The position numbers were made by a program, and so were the translations under genes. Under the pieces are notes generated by a model, which was given only the letters and a program-made list of their open reading frames with translations, was not told the origin of the DNA and did no database searches. Below are positions 1 to 9,834 of a stretch of 64,000 nt of DNA, piece by piece (the first letter of the stretch is position 1; every line of letters starts with the position of its first letter). The stretch comes from Leptospira broomii serovar Hurstbridge str. 5399 (GTDB lineage: Bacteria > Spirochaetota > Leptospiria > Leptospirales > Leptospiraceae), in NCBI RefSeq assembly GCF_000243715.2, contig NZ_AHMO02000011.1:558001-622000 (forward strand), in the 5' to 3' direction.

Positions 1-425
1 TCTTCAGGTCGCATAATCATTCCGTAACGCTCAAAGTCATGGAAGTCTGTAGTAAATGCCAACGCAACACCCGGACCTTCCCGACTATAAGCGGTATACG
101 CGATCGCATATTTCTGCAATTCCGGAATGAATGTGATACGCGGGTCCTCGACTCCCCAAAGTTCTTCGGGGAAATGTTTCGGGTCCGCTAAGAGTGTCGG
201 CTTAGGATCAATGGTCCAGCCGTCGATGCCGTTTGAAGATCTAGCAGCGCAGAGATGAGACGTCCCAGTCCGATCCTCGACTCTGCACAATAGAAGGGTT
301 TTCCCATCCGGTAAAACGGTCGCTCCTGGATTGAAGACGCTGTGAATCGGATAAGTCCAATTCGCAGCCGTTAGAATCGGATTTTGTTCATATCGGTGAA
401 AAAGCTCGGTATACTGTTGACTCAT
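1..425 (-). CDS. GH130-family glycoside phosphorylase/hydrolase (3' end beyond window)
   Basis: Reading the minus strand from an ATG at 425 gives about 141 codons open to the window edge, so the C-terminus is missing. The translation carries the GH130 signature GVEDPRI, preceded by a stretch ending FPEELW, and a first propeller-blade region with FNPGA. GH130 enzymes are five-bladed propellers that phosphorolyse or hydrolyse beta-mannosides and related glycans. The start lies 5 nt after the stop of the glycosyltransferase gene, and a GAGGAAA ribosome site sits inside that gene's end, so the two are translated as one operon. Substrate cannot be told from this fragment. Confidence 0.85.
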   Translation of the reverse strand, partial: MSQQYTELFHRYEQNPILTAANWTYPIHSVFNPGATVLPDGKTLLLCRVEDRTGTSHLCAARSSNGIDGWTIDPKPTLLADPKHFPEELWGVEDPRITFIPELQKYAIAYTAYSREGPGVALAFTTDFHDFERYGMIMRPE

Positions 426-430
426 AAAGA

Positions 431-2710
431 TTAAATTTCCTCTATGTCTAGCGGATTCTCCGCTAATCGAAGTTCCAATAAGCTTTGTAGAAATGCGAGT
501 GTGGACTCGGCGCCTTGATTTTCATTTACTCTATCCGGATGCAGACCGTCCCTACAGCCTCCGGTGGTAGGATCGTAGACGGGAGAGCTTAAATCGTTTC
601 GACCTAAAAACCATTCGAAAGCTCGCCTAGCTTCCTTGCGCCAACGAGGGTCTCGGCTACTGCGATAGGCTTCGAGGCAAGCGGAAACCATCGCCTGCGC
701 TTCTACCGGTTGTTGGTCAAATCTTGCATGCTCTCCGCCTCGCGGATAAAAGCCGTTGGATCCGATCGGAACGAAATGCCCGCCCTCCGCGTCGGCACGC
801 TGCAAGTCCGCCAGCCAAGATAGCGATTCGAGTCCGATTTGAGTCATCGAGTCGTTCGGAATCGATCTCCCCGATAATAACATCGAGTGTGGTAAAACCG
901 CATTGCAATAACTGAGTCCCGATTCGAACCAATGCCAGTCTTTGGCATTATTATTTTGATATAAGGTGTGCAGCCTTCCCGCTAATTCTTCCTTGACTTG
1001 GCTTGCCATTCGATCCCCTGCAAACCGTTGAAGATATTCGTGAATGCCGATAAGAGCGAATGCCCAGGCTCGAGGACTGGAGGTTTGCAAAATAGCAGGA
1101 AGAGCTTGTTCGAATAATCGTCCGGCGATACTCGGAAGAGTCGGGATACTAGCGCGGCCGAGAACGGTTCCCAATGCCCATAAAGACCGGCCATGACTAT
1201 CATCCGATCCGTTAGCTTCCAACCAGTTTCGTTGATAATCCATAAAGTTACGAAAACGTCCCGTCTCAGGATTGTATGCGTACCATACAAATGCCAAATA
1301 ACGAAAGGCAGGACCGAAGACCTTGCCGCTTCCAAGTTCCTGCATAAGCGTGCTTACCATCAAAGCTCTCGCATTATCGTCCGTTGTATAACCTTCCTCA
1401 TAGTTAGGAATTGTAAAGAACGCGTGCTGCAATATGCCCGTATCGTCCGTCATGTGGCGCAAGTGATCCAACTTGAGAGGAGGTAACTCGCCTCGTCTTT
1501 TATCCAAAGGCTTGATCGAAAAACCGTGCGAAGAAAAATGTCGACGCTCGACGCGGGCTCTCTCAAAACTTTGCATATAACGTTTTGCGACTTGAGGCCA
1601 AATCATCTCACGTCCATACAGGTAGGCTCGCTTTCTCATAGAATGACGCTTGGCTTCGTTATCCAATAGATCGATCACTTGATCGGCCAATGCAACGGAA
1701 TCCCTAAAGGGAACCAATGCTCCTCTGCCCTCGGAGAGCATCTCTTGGGCATACCAGTAAGGAGTCGAGATAACAGCCTTGCCGGCTCCGAGAGTATATG
1801 CAAGAGTACCCGAAACTATTTGTGCGGGATCGAGGTAAGGAGTAATGTAGATGTCCGTTGCGCCGATGAATTCGATCAGTTCTTCCAGAGCCACAAACCT
1901 ATTATAGAAAATAACGTTACCTTCCACTCGTTTCTCGTGCGCTAACCATTCCAGAGAAAGCCGGTATGTCTCTCCCTCGTTTCGAACGATATGCGGATGA
2001 GTTGCACCTAAAATAATATATACCACATTAGGATGTTTACTCAAAATCGCTGGTAAAGCTGCGATGACCGTTTCGAGTCCCTTGTTAGGCGAGAGTAAAC
2101 CGAAGCTTAGAAGAACCACTTTGCCTTCCACGCCAAACAGATCTTTATGAAAACTCGGATCGACAAAAGGCATATCCGGAATCCCGTGCGGAATGAGATC
2201 GATTTTGTCGGGTTGAATACCGTATATCGTCTGTAGAAATTCAACGGCTCTCTCGCTCATTACGACTATTCGATCCGATAGAGAAGCGACCTGTTTCAGA
2301 ACCTGACGCTGATCGGGATCCGGATCTTCCAAAATTGTATGTAAAGTCGTCACGATTGGCATACGCAAATTCCGTAAGAGCGCGAGGATATGACTACCGG
2401 CTCGTCCGCCGAAAATTCCATATTCGAATTGTAAGCAAACAAGATCTACATTATTGACGTTCAAAAAATCGGCGGCACGGTGATAAGATTCGATATCTTT
2501 TTCGGTCAGCTCAAATCGAACACGACTCGGGTACGCATACCCCGATTCTATATCGTTAACAGGTAAAGCGATGCAAGTCGTCTCTTGGTAGGCTGACGCA
2601 ATTGCCTCGCAAAGATCGGTTGTGAACGTGGCGATTCCACATTGACGAGGAAGGTAATTTCCGATAAAAGCAATGCGACTAACGGTGGATAATTTCAAGC
2701 TGTGTTCCAT
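431..2710 (-). CDS. GT4-type glycosyltransferase with C-terminal toroid-like domain
   Basis: A 759-residue protein. Residues about 15-385 form a GT-B glycosyltransferase: GNYLPRQCGIATFT at the N-terminus, the donor-site region FGLLSPNKG, and YITPYLDPAQIVSGTLAY near the nucleotide-sugar site (family GT4). Residues about 420-750 (TDDNARAL, SHGRSLWALG, FDQQPVEAQAM) look like an alpha-helical toroid of the kind seen in glycosidases, so this is a two-domain protein about twice the usual GT4 length. The start is supported by AAGGAG about 10 nt upstream. It is followed directly by the GH130 gene, which suggests linked synthesis and trimming of a beta-mannan-like or other glycan. That substrate is inference. 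Confidence 0.85.
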   Translation of the reverse strand: MEHSLKLSTVSRIAFIGNYLPRQCGIATFTTDLCEAIASAYQETTCIALPVNDIESGYAYPSRVRFELTEKDIESYHRAADFLNVNNVDLVCLQFEYGIFGGRAGSHILALLRNLRMPIVTTLHTILEDPDPDQRQVLKQVASLSDRIVVMSERAVEFLQTIYGIQPDKIDLIPHGIPDMPFVDPSFHKDLFGVEGKVVLLSFGLLSPNKGLETVIAALPAILSKHPNVVYIILGATHPHIVRNEGETYRLSLEWLAHEKRVEGNVIFYNRFVALEELIEFIGATDIYITPYLDPAQIVSGTLAYTLGAGKAVISTPYWYAQEMLSEGRGALVPFRDSVALADQVIDLLDNEAKRHSMRKRAYLYGREMIWPQVAKRYMQSFERARVERRHFSSHGFSIKPLDKRRGELPPLKLDHLRHMTDDTGILQHAFFTIPNYEEGYTTDDNARALMVSTLMQELGSGKVFGPAFRYLAFVWYAYNPETGRFRNFMDYQRNWLEANGSDDSHGRSLWALGTVLGRASIPTLPSIAGRLFEQALPAILQTSSPRAWAFALIGIHEYLQRFAGDRMASQVKEELAGRLHTLYQNNNAKDWHWFESGLSYCNAVLPHSMLLSGRSIPNDSMTQIGLESLSWLADLQRADAEGGHFVPIGSNGFYPRGGEHARFDQQPVEAQAMVSACLEAYRSSRDPRWRKEARRAFEWFLGRNDLSSPVYDPTTGGCRDGLHPDRVNENQGAESTLAFLQSLLELRLAENPLDIEEI

Positions 2711-3536
2711 GGCAACGTCTCCTTTTGACGATAGATTGACCGAAATGATAGCGGGCCAGCGAGCCTGGAATAGAAAGATAGCCTGAAAGATTTATTCCAA
2801 ATATTAACTATTTTATATATTCTAATTTACTAGATTTTCTACGATTTGTAAGATAAAGACCTGTCATCACTTTATCGAAAAGATCGGCAGACACCAGAGC
2901 AAGCCCCTTGCTATCAGGTCAGAAATCGATCGAACTTATCGATAGAAAGAGCCCGGTTTTCGAATCGTTAATTCATATCAATAGATAGCAAGACGATAAG
3001 AATCGAAAAATCTTAAAATTTCAAAGGAATCACATTTATCATCTTCGCTTAAATTAGATCTGTCGACAACAAAACCGATAAAACCGTCAATATCAGGAAA
3101 ATATAAAAAAACATCTTTAGCGGATACGCCGGAGCTCTCCGGCAAGCAAGCTATTAATACGGAAATAAAAGCTCTGTTTAAATCATTTAGTATTATTCAA
3201 ATTTCATTTTATAAATAAAGATGCAAACATTCCGAAAAAGAATGCAAAATATCAAACTTCATTCCATAAAATGGATTCGAACAAAATCCTAATTTTACTT
3301 TTCCATAATGGAACGGTCTAAACCGATTCCCGACAAATTCGTCGTTAGAGAAGAACAAATAAAATTTTCCAATTCAATCTCAAGCAGAATCTATAGAATA
3401 CATAATCGATTACGACGAATCTTTAAATAAATAAAAACCGCAGCGGCTATTCAAAAAGGATTTATAATTCGAAAGGACAAGCGTCCGACCGAGAAGGTTT
3501 CCCTTGTAGATTAGGAAAAATTGAATGATATGGTAT
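2711..3536. other. Intergenic region, no gene seen
   Basis: This 826-bp AT-rich stretch has no convincing ORF on either strand. It contains the promoter region of the glycosyltransferase operon. One strong short palindrome lies at 3128-3143 (GCCGGAG-CT-CTCCGGC, 7-bp arms); it has no T-run, so it is not a standard terminator and could be an operator or a structural hairpin. Confidence 0.5.
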
Positions 3537-4973
3537 CTATATTTTAGACAAAATATCCAGAGGAAGTGTGATTATAATTTTCGTTCCATTTTCATTGATT
3601 AATTTAATTCCGCCATTCAGCTGATTCACCATTAATCTTACCAAATGAAGACCGAGCGTTTTGGCTTGAAGTATATCGACGTTCTTTCCGACACCTACCC
3701 CGTTGTCCCCGACCGATATGAGCACTTTATCCTCCACCTTTCGAATTTCAATATTAATGGTGCCATTCCTCTTTTCAGGAAATGCATATTTAATGACATT
3801 AGATAGTAGTTCGACAAGGATCATGCCGATTGTGGCAGCATCCTTGGCAGGGACAGTTATTCCTTCGATCATTTTATTTACCGTAACGTTTTCGGAAAAT
3901 TGCACCATTGAATCGATGACTTTGTTAGCGTATATCTGCAGTTGCACCTCTCTGAACGAATCAGTTTCGTACAACAGGGAATATAAATCCGAAATTGAGC
4001 TCACTCTCAAATTTAACTCGTCAAGCACCCGTTTCGTATCCACGGAATCCGAGGCAATGGATCTGAGGTTAATCAGACTTGTTATCATGGTAAAACTATT
4101 TTTTGTTCTATGCTGTAGTTCTCGTAACATAGAAACTTTTTCGTCAATATCCGCAGCGAGAGAATTTTCATGTCGATTCCTGTCTTCAACATCGCGAATA
4201 TTGCATTGAATCACGCGTTCTCCCGCGACCAAATACACGTTACTTACGAACTCCACATGAACTTTCCTTCCATCAGACGTTTCTAAGGGCAAATTCGCAT
4301 ACCGAGCATAACCGGTTTCCTGTAATTCTTTAAATAATTTTTTCGAATAATCCGCGTTTCGAAAAGCGTTAATTTCCCAAATACTTTTTTCCAATAGCTG
4401 ATCCTTCGAATATCCGAGCAACTGGATCAGAAATGGATTAACGTCAACGATCTTTCCGTTTACTGCATCAAGTATTAATATTCCGTCCTTCGCAGCTTCG
4501 AATAATCTTCGATATCGCATCTCGAGAAATTTTAGTTCATTACTCTTGGACTCGATTTCGAACTTCTGCTTTTGCATATTTACGTAAGCATCATGTAACC
4601 GGAAGGCCATTTTAATCGAGGCATCTAATACGATGATGCCCGAATTTTTAACGACGTAACCGTAGGAAGTTATACCCTCTGTTTTTTTTACAATTTCTCG
4701 ATCAGCTCTACTTGACAGGAATAAAATAGGTATATCGTGATCTTTGAGTATAATCTTAGCAATTTCTGTTCCGTCCAATTCTTTTCCGAGGTCAATATCC
4801 ATAAGAATTAGATCTATATCCGAATTCACACTGTCGATAGCAAGTATCGCTTCTTGACCTTTCAGTACGTGACGGACACGATATCCATAATCCGTTAATT
4901 GCCTGGACTCGTTCATGCCGATAATGGCGTCGTCCTCAACTAGGAGAATATTTCTTTGCCTTTGCTCGTCCAC
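3537..4973 (-). CDS. Hybrid response regulator / PAS / HisKA_2 sensor histidine kinase
   Basis: A soluble signalling protein. Numbered from the upstream in-frame ATG at 4994: receiver domain about 14-135 with phosphoacceptor D66 (LILMDID), a short coiled linker, PAS domain about 160-275 (GYSKDQLLEKSIWE), then HisKA_2 with H296 in LQHRTKN, and an HATPase with ELLSNVIKYAFP and DNGVGVG. HisKA_2 kinases usually phosphorylate stand-alone regulators. I chose GTG at 4973 as the start because AAGGAGA lies 7 nt before it, whereas the ATG at 4994 has no ribosome site. No transmembrane segment is seen, so it senses a cytoplasmic cue or is driven by another kinase. No partner regulator lies next to it. 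Confidence 0.85.
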   Translation of the reverse strand: MDEQRQRNILLVEDDAIIGMNESRQLTDYGYRVRHVLKGQEAILAIDSVNSDIDLILMDIDLGKELDGTEIAKIILKDHDIPILFLSSRADREIVKKTEGITSYGYVVKNSGIIVLDASIKMAFRLHDAYVNMQKQKFEIESKSNELKFLEMRYRRLFEAAKDGILILDAVNGKIVDVNPFLIQLLGYSKDQLLEKSIWEINAFRNADYSKKLFKELQETGYARYANLPLETSDGRKVHVEFVSNVYLVAGERVIQCNIRDVEDRNRHENSLAADIDEKVSMLRELQHRTKNSFTMITSLINLRSIASDSVDTKRVLDELNLRVSSISDLYSLLYETDSFREVQLQIYANKVIDSMVQFSENVTVNKMIEGITVPAKDAATIGMILVELLSNVIKYAFPEKRNGTINIEIRKVEDKVLISVGDNGVGVGKNVDILQAKTLGLHLVRLMVNQLNGGIKLINENGTKIIITLPLDILSKI

Positions 4974-4980
4974 GATTAAA

Positions 4981-4987
4981 TCTCCTT
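4981..4987 (-). promoter_or_regulatory. Ribosome binding site deciding a GTG start
   Basis: AAGGAGA on the minus strand lies 7 nt upstream of the GTG at 4973. It falls inside the frame that would begin at the ATG at 4994, which argues that the ATG is not the real start. Confidence 0.6.
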
Positions 4988-4994
4988 CATTCAA

Positions 4995-5677
4995 GACTTA
5001 TCGATTCGATACGAAAGTTGAGTGCCTTGGGAGCAAGTCGCGCAAAGATGCATCTAACCGATTACAAATAATATCAGAACTTCTATCGAAATGGAAAAAG
5101 ACTCTCTACCCTACAAATAGAACAAATTCATGCGTATCAAAGCAATTCTTATTTATTCTTATATTATTTTAAAAATACATTTGAGATAAATAAATTTTAT
5201 TATAATATTCAATAGCCTTAAATTCAAACTAATACGAACATATAAAAATATCCGTTCCGAGTTATGCGAAATAGAATAAAAGGACTCTTCGATTGCGGAA
5301 TCGATTTATTCCTTCTCCGCAGAATAGCCAGTCGATCCAATTAGAACGATTAGAAGATTTATAATTTTTACAAACATACTTACAGAGTTTTTCTAAATAA
5401 AATTCTACATTTACTTTTACGAATAGTAAGAATCCTCAGGGAAGTCCGAGAAAATTAGCCGAGATTCGATAAACCGAATCTTAACAAATCAAGAATCGCT
5501 AGACAGGAATGATATAACTTTGGCGTAAAGGTTATCTTTCCCGCACGGAGTCGAAACGTAATGATGCCTCGAAGATCGGGTTAATCGATGAAAAATGGGA
5601 TTTAAATTTATAGAACCGAGAACCGTCCGTATTTAAGAAAAATTTAAATCTCGCATTCGTTTCGGGAAAGATCCTTT
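4995..5677. other. Intergenic region, no gene seen
   Basis: About 680 bp of AT-rich sequence upstream of the REC-PAS kinase and downstream of the large unknown protein. The only open frame (plus strand, 4915-5172) has no ribosome site and antisense-type composition. I found no terminator or operator that stands out. Confidence 0.45.
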
Positions 5678-7768
5678 TTACCGCGTAACGCTGATCGGAA
5701 TAAATCGCGCGAGGATTTCTCTGGCTGTTCGATTTAACCTCGGCTTCCCGGAACCTTCAAATAAAATCCAGTAAGCATAATCAATACTAAACATATCCTT
5801 TATATTATGCCTTACTTTTATCCACTGTTGATCGACTCGTTTTTTCGCCTCAACTGTCAGATTCTGGTTTTTTTGAAAATTCTCCAGATAATTATAATAT
5901 TCGGATATTAGCGTTGGCGGCATTGGGTCTTTCCACCTTCTACCGCGAAACGACCTTTCCGTCTCCCAACGAAATTCACCCATCGTCTTCGTAACCGCCA
6001 AAGTAACGTTTTCATTTAAGATCGTAGGAAAAAAAAGTCTGCTATTCGTTAAATTTCCGTTCGAACCAGCCTGCCAAAAGACACCTCTATTGCCCGAGAA
6101 CGGCAAAAGAATACAGTCGGCGAAAAATTCCTTACGAATCAAATCCTGTTGATTCGAACTCCCGACGTAACCGGATCTGGCTTCTCTGTAAAATAAACCC
6201 GGATCGACCTTTAAAACCAAATCCGCATTGAATAAAAGTTTCTTCGGAAGAAGAAGGTTAGAATTTGTATCCCCATAAAACTGATCTTCCGATAAAATCG
6301 GATATGCTTGGCTCGGGTTCAGGGATATTCCAAGCAAACCCATATGTAAAGTGTTCTCCAATTCCCAATCGAGAAGATGTAATAGGTATTCCTTATCGTG
6401 TAAATTCTTAACTTCCGGTTCCCTATTCCAAAGCAGGCTCGATTTTTGAACCTGTTCGTAGGATTGACCCATTTGATTTCTAGATGGATTCTTCTTTCCT
6501 GCAAGAACCAAATTTAACCAATCAGGAAGCAAATGGAGTGAAAGCTTAATTTCCGAGCCTGCAGGGTCTTTGACGGAGGAATTAAATTCACGAATTGACG
6601 CCTCTAAGTCTTGAATTCTTTTACCGGACAGAATCGTTTCTTCCAAGAAAAAGAAATGAATAAAAAGCAATACCGGCTTAGGTATGTCCGAGCTATCCGA
6701 GCGGAATTTCAAGAAGCAAGTCTTATATAAACGAATTAGTACTTTGTAATCTTCCGGATTATGCTGCCTTCGAACATAACCGGGATGATCTTTATAGCCT
6801 TTTACTAAATTCTTAATTTGTTCGCAAACATTCGATGGCAGCCCCGAATACGATAATATTTGTGAAAGGCTATCTCTATACTCTTCCGAAAAGCCATCCG
6901 GACTTCTCGGATTGAGGGAATCCCCTCTAGGCGCCTCTACCCATTCTTTCGTTTTTTTCTCATCCAATTCGGGCAAACTTTTGATTTGAAGAACTAGATT
7001 CGAATCCTGCTGAGAAATCAATACTGCATTCAATTTAAACCATTTTTTATCCGTATTCCGAAAATATATCTGAACCTTCTCGTACCTTGTTAGAGCGAAC
7101 GGATGAGTTCCTCGCTTCGTGTAAACTTTCGCCTTAATCTGTTTACCGATTAAATTTTCATCGATCTCATGAACTTCAAGTATGGTAGGAAAACTTTCTT
7201 CCGAATCGGACGCCAAAAGGGCTTGAAGATTATTTTTCGGTAAAGGATTCGAAGTTTGAATCAGATGATCCAAGGATTGCACAAGTAAAACGTCCTTCCA
7301 AGCAGGAAGGTTACTATGATTCGCCAAGAAGGGCAGAAATTCAGGAAGAAAATATTTCTGGTACCAAGCCGGATCTACGGTGAGTCTTTTCAATTCGGCA
7401 TATGGAATTCGATCTAAAAATTCGTGAAAAAGATTCACTTCCTTATTATTGAATTCATGCAGATGCAACTTAGCTAAAATTCTCTGCTGAAAAGATTTTT
7501 CCTGTTGGTTCCTGCGATTAATCGACTTTTGGACAAAGTAGATCGTAGTAACTAGGAGAGCCAAAAAAATGAGTCCATTGACAACCGGAGTCCACGAAAA
7601 TTCCGGCCATATTAGAATAGGAGAACCGGATTCCTGACTTAGAAGAAACATGTAAGAACGATCGATGATCATTCGGAATTCGTCAAGTAGGAATACCCAT
7701 AAGATTCGAAATCGACAATTTACGGCACAAATAATCTGAATTCCTTCGACAGATAAGCAAGAAGACAT
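5678..7768 (-). CDS. Large membrane-anchored protein of unknown function
   Basis: A 696-residue frame with good coding character. One hydrophobic segment lies at about residues 62-82 (VNGLIFLALLVTTIYFVQ), followed by a basic stretch and a long soluble region, so it is probably a single-pass protein with most of the chain in the cytoplasm. Residues about 200-290 look beta-rich (KVQIYFRNTDKKWFKL) and recall small beta-barrel domains, but I cannot assign a family. The C-terminal 200 residues (SIDYAYWILFEG) are distinctive. The start is uncertain: the first ATG has no ribosome site, and ATG codons at residues 33 and 40 are alternatives. It is divergent from the Crp/Fnr-like gene 98 bp away. Confidence 0.7.
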   Translation of the reverse strand: MSSCLSVEGIQIICAVNCRFRILWVFLLDEFRMIIDRSYMFLLSQESGSPILIWPEFSWTPVVNGLIFLALLVTTIYFVQKSINRRNQQEKSFQQRILAKLHLHEFNNKEVNLFHEFLDRIPYAELKRLTVDPAWYQKYFLPEFLPFLANHSNLPAWKDVLLVQSLDHLIQTSNPLPKNNLQALLASDSEESFPTILEVHEIDENLIGKQIKAKVYTKRGTHPFALTRYEKVQIYFRNTDKKWFKLNAVLISQQDSNLVLQIKSLPELDEKKTKEWVEAPRGDSLNPRSPDGFSEEYRDSLSQILSYSGLPSNVCEQIKNLVKGYKDHPGYVRRQHNPEDYKVLIRLYKTCFLKFRSDSSDIPKPVLLFIHFFFLEETILSGKRIQDLEASIREFNSSVKDPAGSEIKLSLHLLPDWLNLVLAGKKNPSRNQMGQSYEQVQKSSLLWNREPEVKNLHDKEYLLHLLDWELENTLHMGLLGISLNPSQAYPILSEDQFYGDTNSNLLLPKKLLFNADLVLKVDPGLFYREARSGYVGSSNQQDLIRKEFFADCILLPFSGNRGVFWQAGSNGNLTNSRLFFPTILNENVTLAVTKTMGEFRWETERSFRGRRWKDPMPPTLISEYYNYLENFQKNQNLTVEAKKRVDQQWIKVRHNIKDMFSIDYAYWILFEGSGKPRLNRTAREILARFIPISVTR

Positions 7769-7866
7769 TAATTAAGCTTGAGATTTGCTATCGATCGTAT
7801 CTAGATGATTTCGGAAATACTTTTGTTTTGACTCTGCCGCGATAAGATCGGCAGGCATCGATTGAT

Positions 7867-8436
7867 ATGCTAGAAAAGATTAAATCCGATTTTCCCTTCT
7901 TCGCAAAATATTGGGACGAGTATGAACATATGTTCAAAGAGGAAATCATTCCCGCAAAAAAATTACTCCTGCGCCAAGGGGAGATAGCAAAATACGTATA
8001 CTTCCTGGATCAAGGTTGCCTCCGCTTGGGATTTAACGACAACGATAGGGAAATTACGTTTCAATTTTTCTTCGAATGCCAAGCTATTACCTCGATGGAA
8101 AGCTTCAAATCCTATTCCCCGAGTCCCTTTTTTCTCGAAAGCATAGAACCTTCCCGACTATTCGCATTGGGTCGAGACGATGCGTTGATGCTATATAATA
8201 AGCACGAGGAATTTAAAGATTATTTGATCGAATTCCTTTTTTCAAGAGTCACCAATTACATCCGATTATTTCTCTCCAGAATTAAAGATACGCCGGAAGA
8301 AAGATATTTGGATCTAATAAGAAACCATCCTGAAATTGTTAATCGAATACCGCAGCATTATATAGCTTCTTATCTAGGAATTACGCCTGTCTCACTAAGC
8401 AGAATACGTAATCGAGTCTGGTCCGAGCGTCGTTAA
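7867..8436 (+). CDS. Crp/Fnr-family transcriptional regulator
   Basis: A 189-residue protein. Residues about 10-125 form a cyclic-nucleotide-binding-like beta roll (LLLRQGEIAKYVYFLDQGCLR), then a dimerisation helix and a C-terminal winged helix ending YIASYLGITPVSLSRIRN. This matches the short Crp/Fnr group common in Bacteroidetes and spirochaetes, which often lacks the cAMP-contacting residues, so the ligand is unknown. It is divergent from the large unknown protein at 5678-7768 and may control it. A terminator-like hairpin follows closely. Confidence 0.85.
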   Translation: MLEKIKSDFPFFAKYWDEYEHMFKEEIIPAKKLLLRQGEIAKYVYFLDQGCLRLGFNDNDREITFQFFFECQAITSMESFKSYSPSPFFLESIEPSRLFALGRDDALMLYNKHEEFKDYLIEFLFSRVTNYIRLFLSRIKDTPEERYLDLIRNHPEIVNRIPQHYIASYLGITPVSLSRIRNRVWSERR

Positions 8437-8440
8437 GCGA

Positions 8441-8460
8441 AAAAAATCCTCGATTTTTTG
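8441..8460 (+). terminator. Putative AT-rich terminator after the Crp/Fnr-like gene
   Basis: AAAAAATC and GATTTTTT (8-bp arms) flank a CTC loop starting 5 nt after the stop codon, and the right arm doubles as the T-run. The stem is weak because it is almost all A-T. Confidence 0.4.
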
Positions 8461-8621
8461 TTTTCTTTGGAATTGATTGTTGCGGTTACTTGCCGATGTC
8501 CGATTGATAAAAGTCGGATCAATTCTTAATTTCAATTTTTAAGCATCAATAGAATTTCGCTTATTATTTACTTGCCTCAGCTATGGAAGACGCAATTTAC
8601 TTCCGGTAGGGAGAAGTATTC

Positions 8622-9299
8622 TTGAAATCGAAAATACCGCCTGCTAAAACCTATCTTTACGGTATTGACGGTGTAATTCGCAAGAGTCCAAAAATTCTTC
8701 ATCCATTCGAATTCGTCCTACTCCTCTTATTACTTAATAATTGTTCGACATTCTTTATCGGGGAAATACCGAAATCACATCGCGAATTCACCAAGGGAAA
8801 AGCGAATATATCATACGAATTCATCGGATGGGAAAATAAGGACCGAAGCGAGCTAGCATCGGTGATTTTACAGACGTTTCACGAGAGCGGTATTTTCGGA
8901 AATATTTCCTCTTACGTAAATTCCAGGAGCGAAGTCAAAATTCAGATTATTTCCGCCGAATCCCCGAGGTTTTCCATTTTGTTAGGTGAACAAAAACAAC
9001 CTGTATCATGGGCGGTAGAAAAGAAGCCCGGTCGATTTTTGTTATTTTTGCTAAATCGAGTATTAGCATATCGAACCTACTTAATTTTTCCCATTTTTTA
9101 TGAGAATCAAGATTACATAATATATAAAATATGGAAGAATAACACTAAAATCGCCGAATTTTCTTACTCCTTTCAAACGCTCGGAATTCTGGGATGGCTA
9201 TCTTTGGGTTTGGCTTGGATGGATGACGAAGAGAGAATGGGTAATATAATCGAAAGTATAACTGCAAAATTCCTTAAGGACTCGGAGGGTCTCTATTAA
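8622..9299 (+). CDS. Lipoprotein of unknown function, paralogue A1
   Basis: A 225-residue predicted lipoprotein starting at TTG, with GGGAGAAG just upstream. A hydrophobic segment ends in LLNNC, with the lipidated Cys at about 41; the long N-region is unusual. Motifs KPGRFLL, TYLIFPIF and LGILGWLSL are shared in order with the lipoprotein at 25084-25698 (RPGRFLL, TFLFFPVL, AVLGWGTLFL), so the two are paralogues. The next gene begins 1 nt after this stop, making an operon with a second lipoprotein and an esterase. Function is not known; the location is probably an envelope membrane. Confidence 0.75.
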   Translation: MKSKIPPAKTYLYGIDGVIRKSPKILHPFEFVLLLLLLNNCSTFFIGEIPKSHREFTKGKANISYEFIGWENKDRSELASVILQTFHESGIFGNISSYVNSRSEVKIQIISAESPRFSILLGEQKQPVSWAVEKKPGRFLLFLLNRVLAYRTYLIFPIFYENQDYIIYKIWKNNTKIAEFSYSFQTLGILGWLSLGLAWMDDEERMGNIIESITAKFLKDSEGLY

Positions 9300-9300
9300 C

Positions 9301-9834
9301 GTGAAATTTATTCTTTGCGCAGCCCTACTCGCTTCCTACTCTTGCATCGGCTTTCAATCCGATCCGACGGTGGCAAAGAGTCCAGCCGCAGGAAATATGA
9401 TCCGAAATGCCAGGCTGGAGTTTACCGGATTTACACATTACGATTCCGAAAAAGAACTTCTGTTAAACGAAATCGTTCTTTCCGGAATTCGATCGGACGA
9501 CTTATCCAAGAATACCATAGAAATTATACTAGAAGAAAAGCCCCCCATCTATAAATCCCCGGGGCTCCATTTTAATAATTTAATATTTAGCGTTCTCTCA
9601 TTAAGTTTAATTCCGTATCATACGAACACTCACCATCGAATCTCTTATAGAATCTACTCGGAGCATTCTCTAATTTCAGAATCGGAGTACCGGCTCGAAC
9701 TCAGCCAGTTTCGAGGTTTATTGGTGATATTCCTAAGTCCTTTCTTTTGGCCTTCGACCGCGTTCGATAAGAGCATTAAAGAATCCTGGAGGATGGAGAA
9801 ATTTCAAAATGATTTACGTCCGAAGAAGAATTAG
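9301..9834 (+). CDS. Lipoprotein of unknown function, paralogue B1
   Basis: A 177-residue protein starting at GTG immediately after the upstream lipoprotein, with the lipobox region LLASYSC (Cys about 15). The middle contains IEIILEE, then a hydrophobic run and HRISYRIYSE, matching in order the lipoprotein at 24546-25091 (LEVILEE, NYSIHFRVFE). The pair order A then B is the same at both loci. Its end overlaps the start of the esterase gene by 26 nt. No enzymatic motif is seen. Confidence 0.75.
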   Translation: MKFILCAALLASYSCIGFQSDPTVAKSPAAGNMIRNARLEFTGFTHYDSEKELLLNEIVLSGIRSDDLSKNTIEIILEEKPPIYKSPGLHFNNLIFSVLSLSLIPYHTNTHHRISYRIYSEHSLISESEYRLELSQFRGLLVIFLSPFFWPSTAFDKSIKESWRMEKFQNDLRPKKN

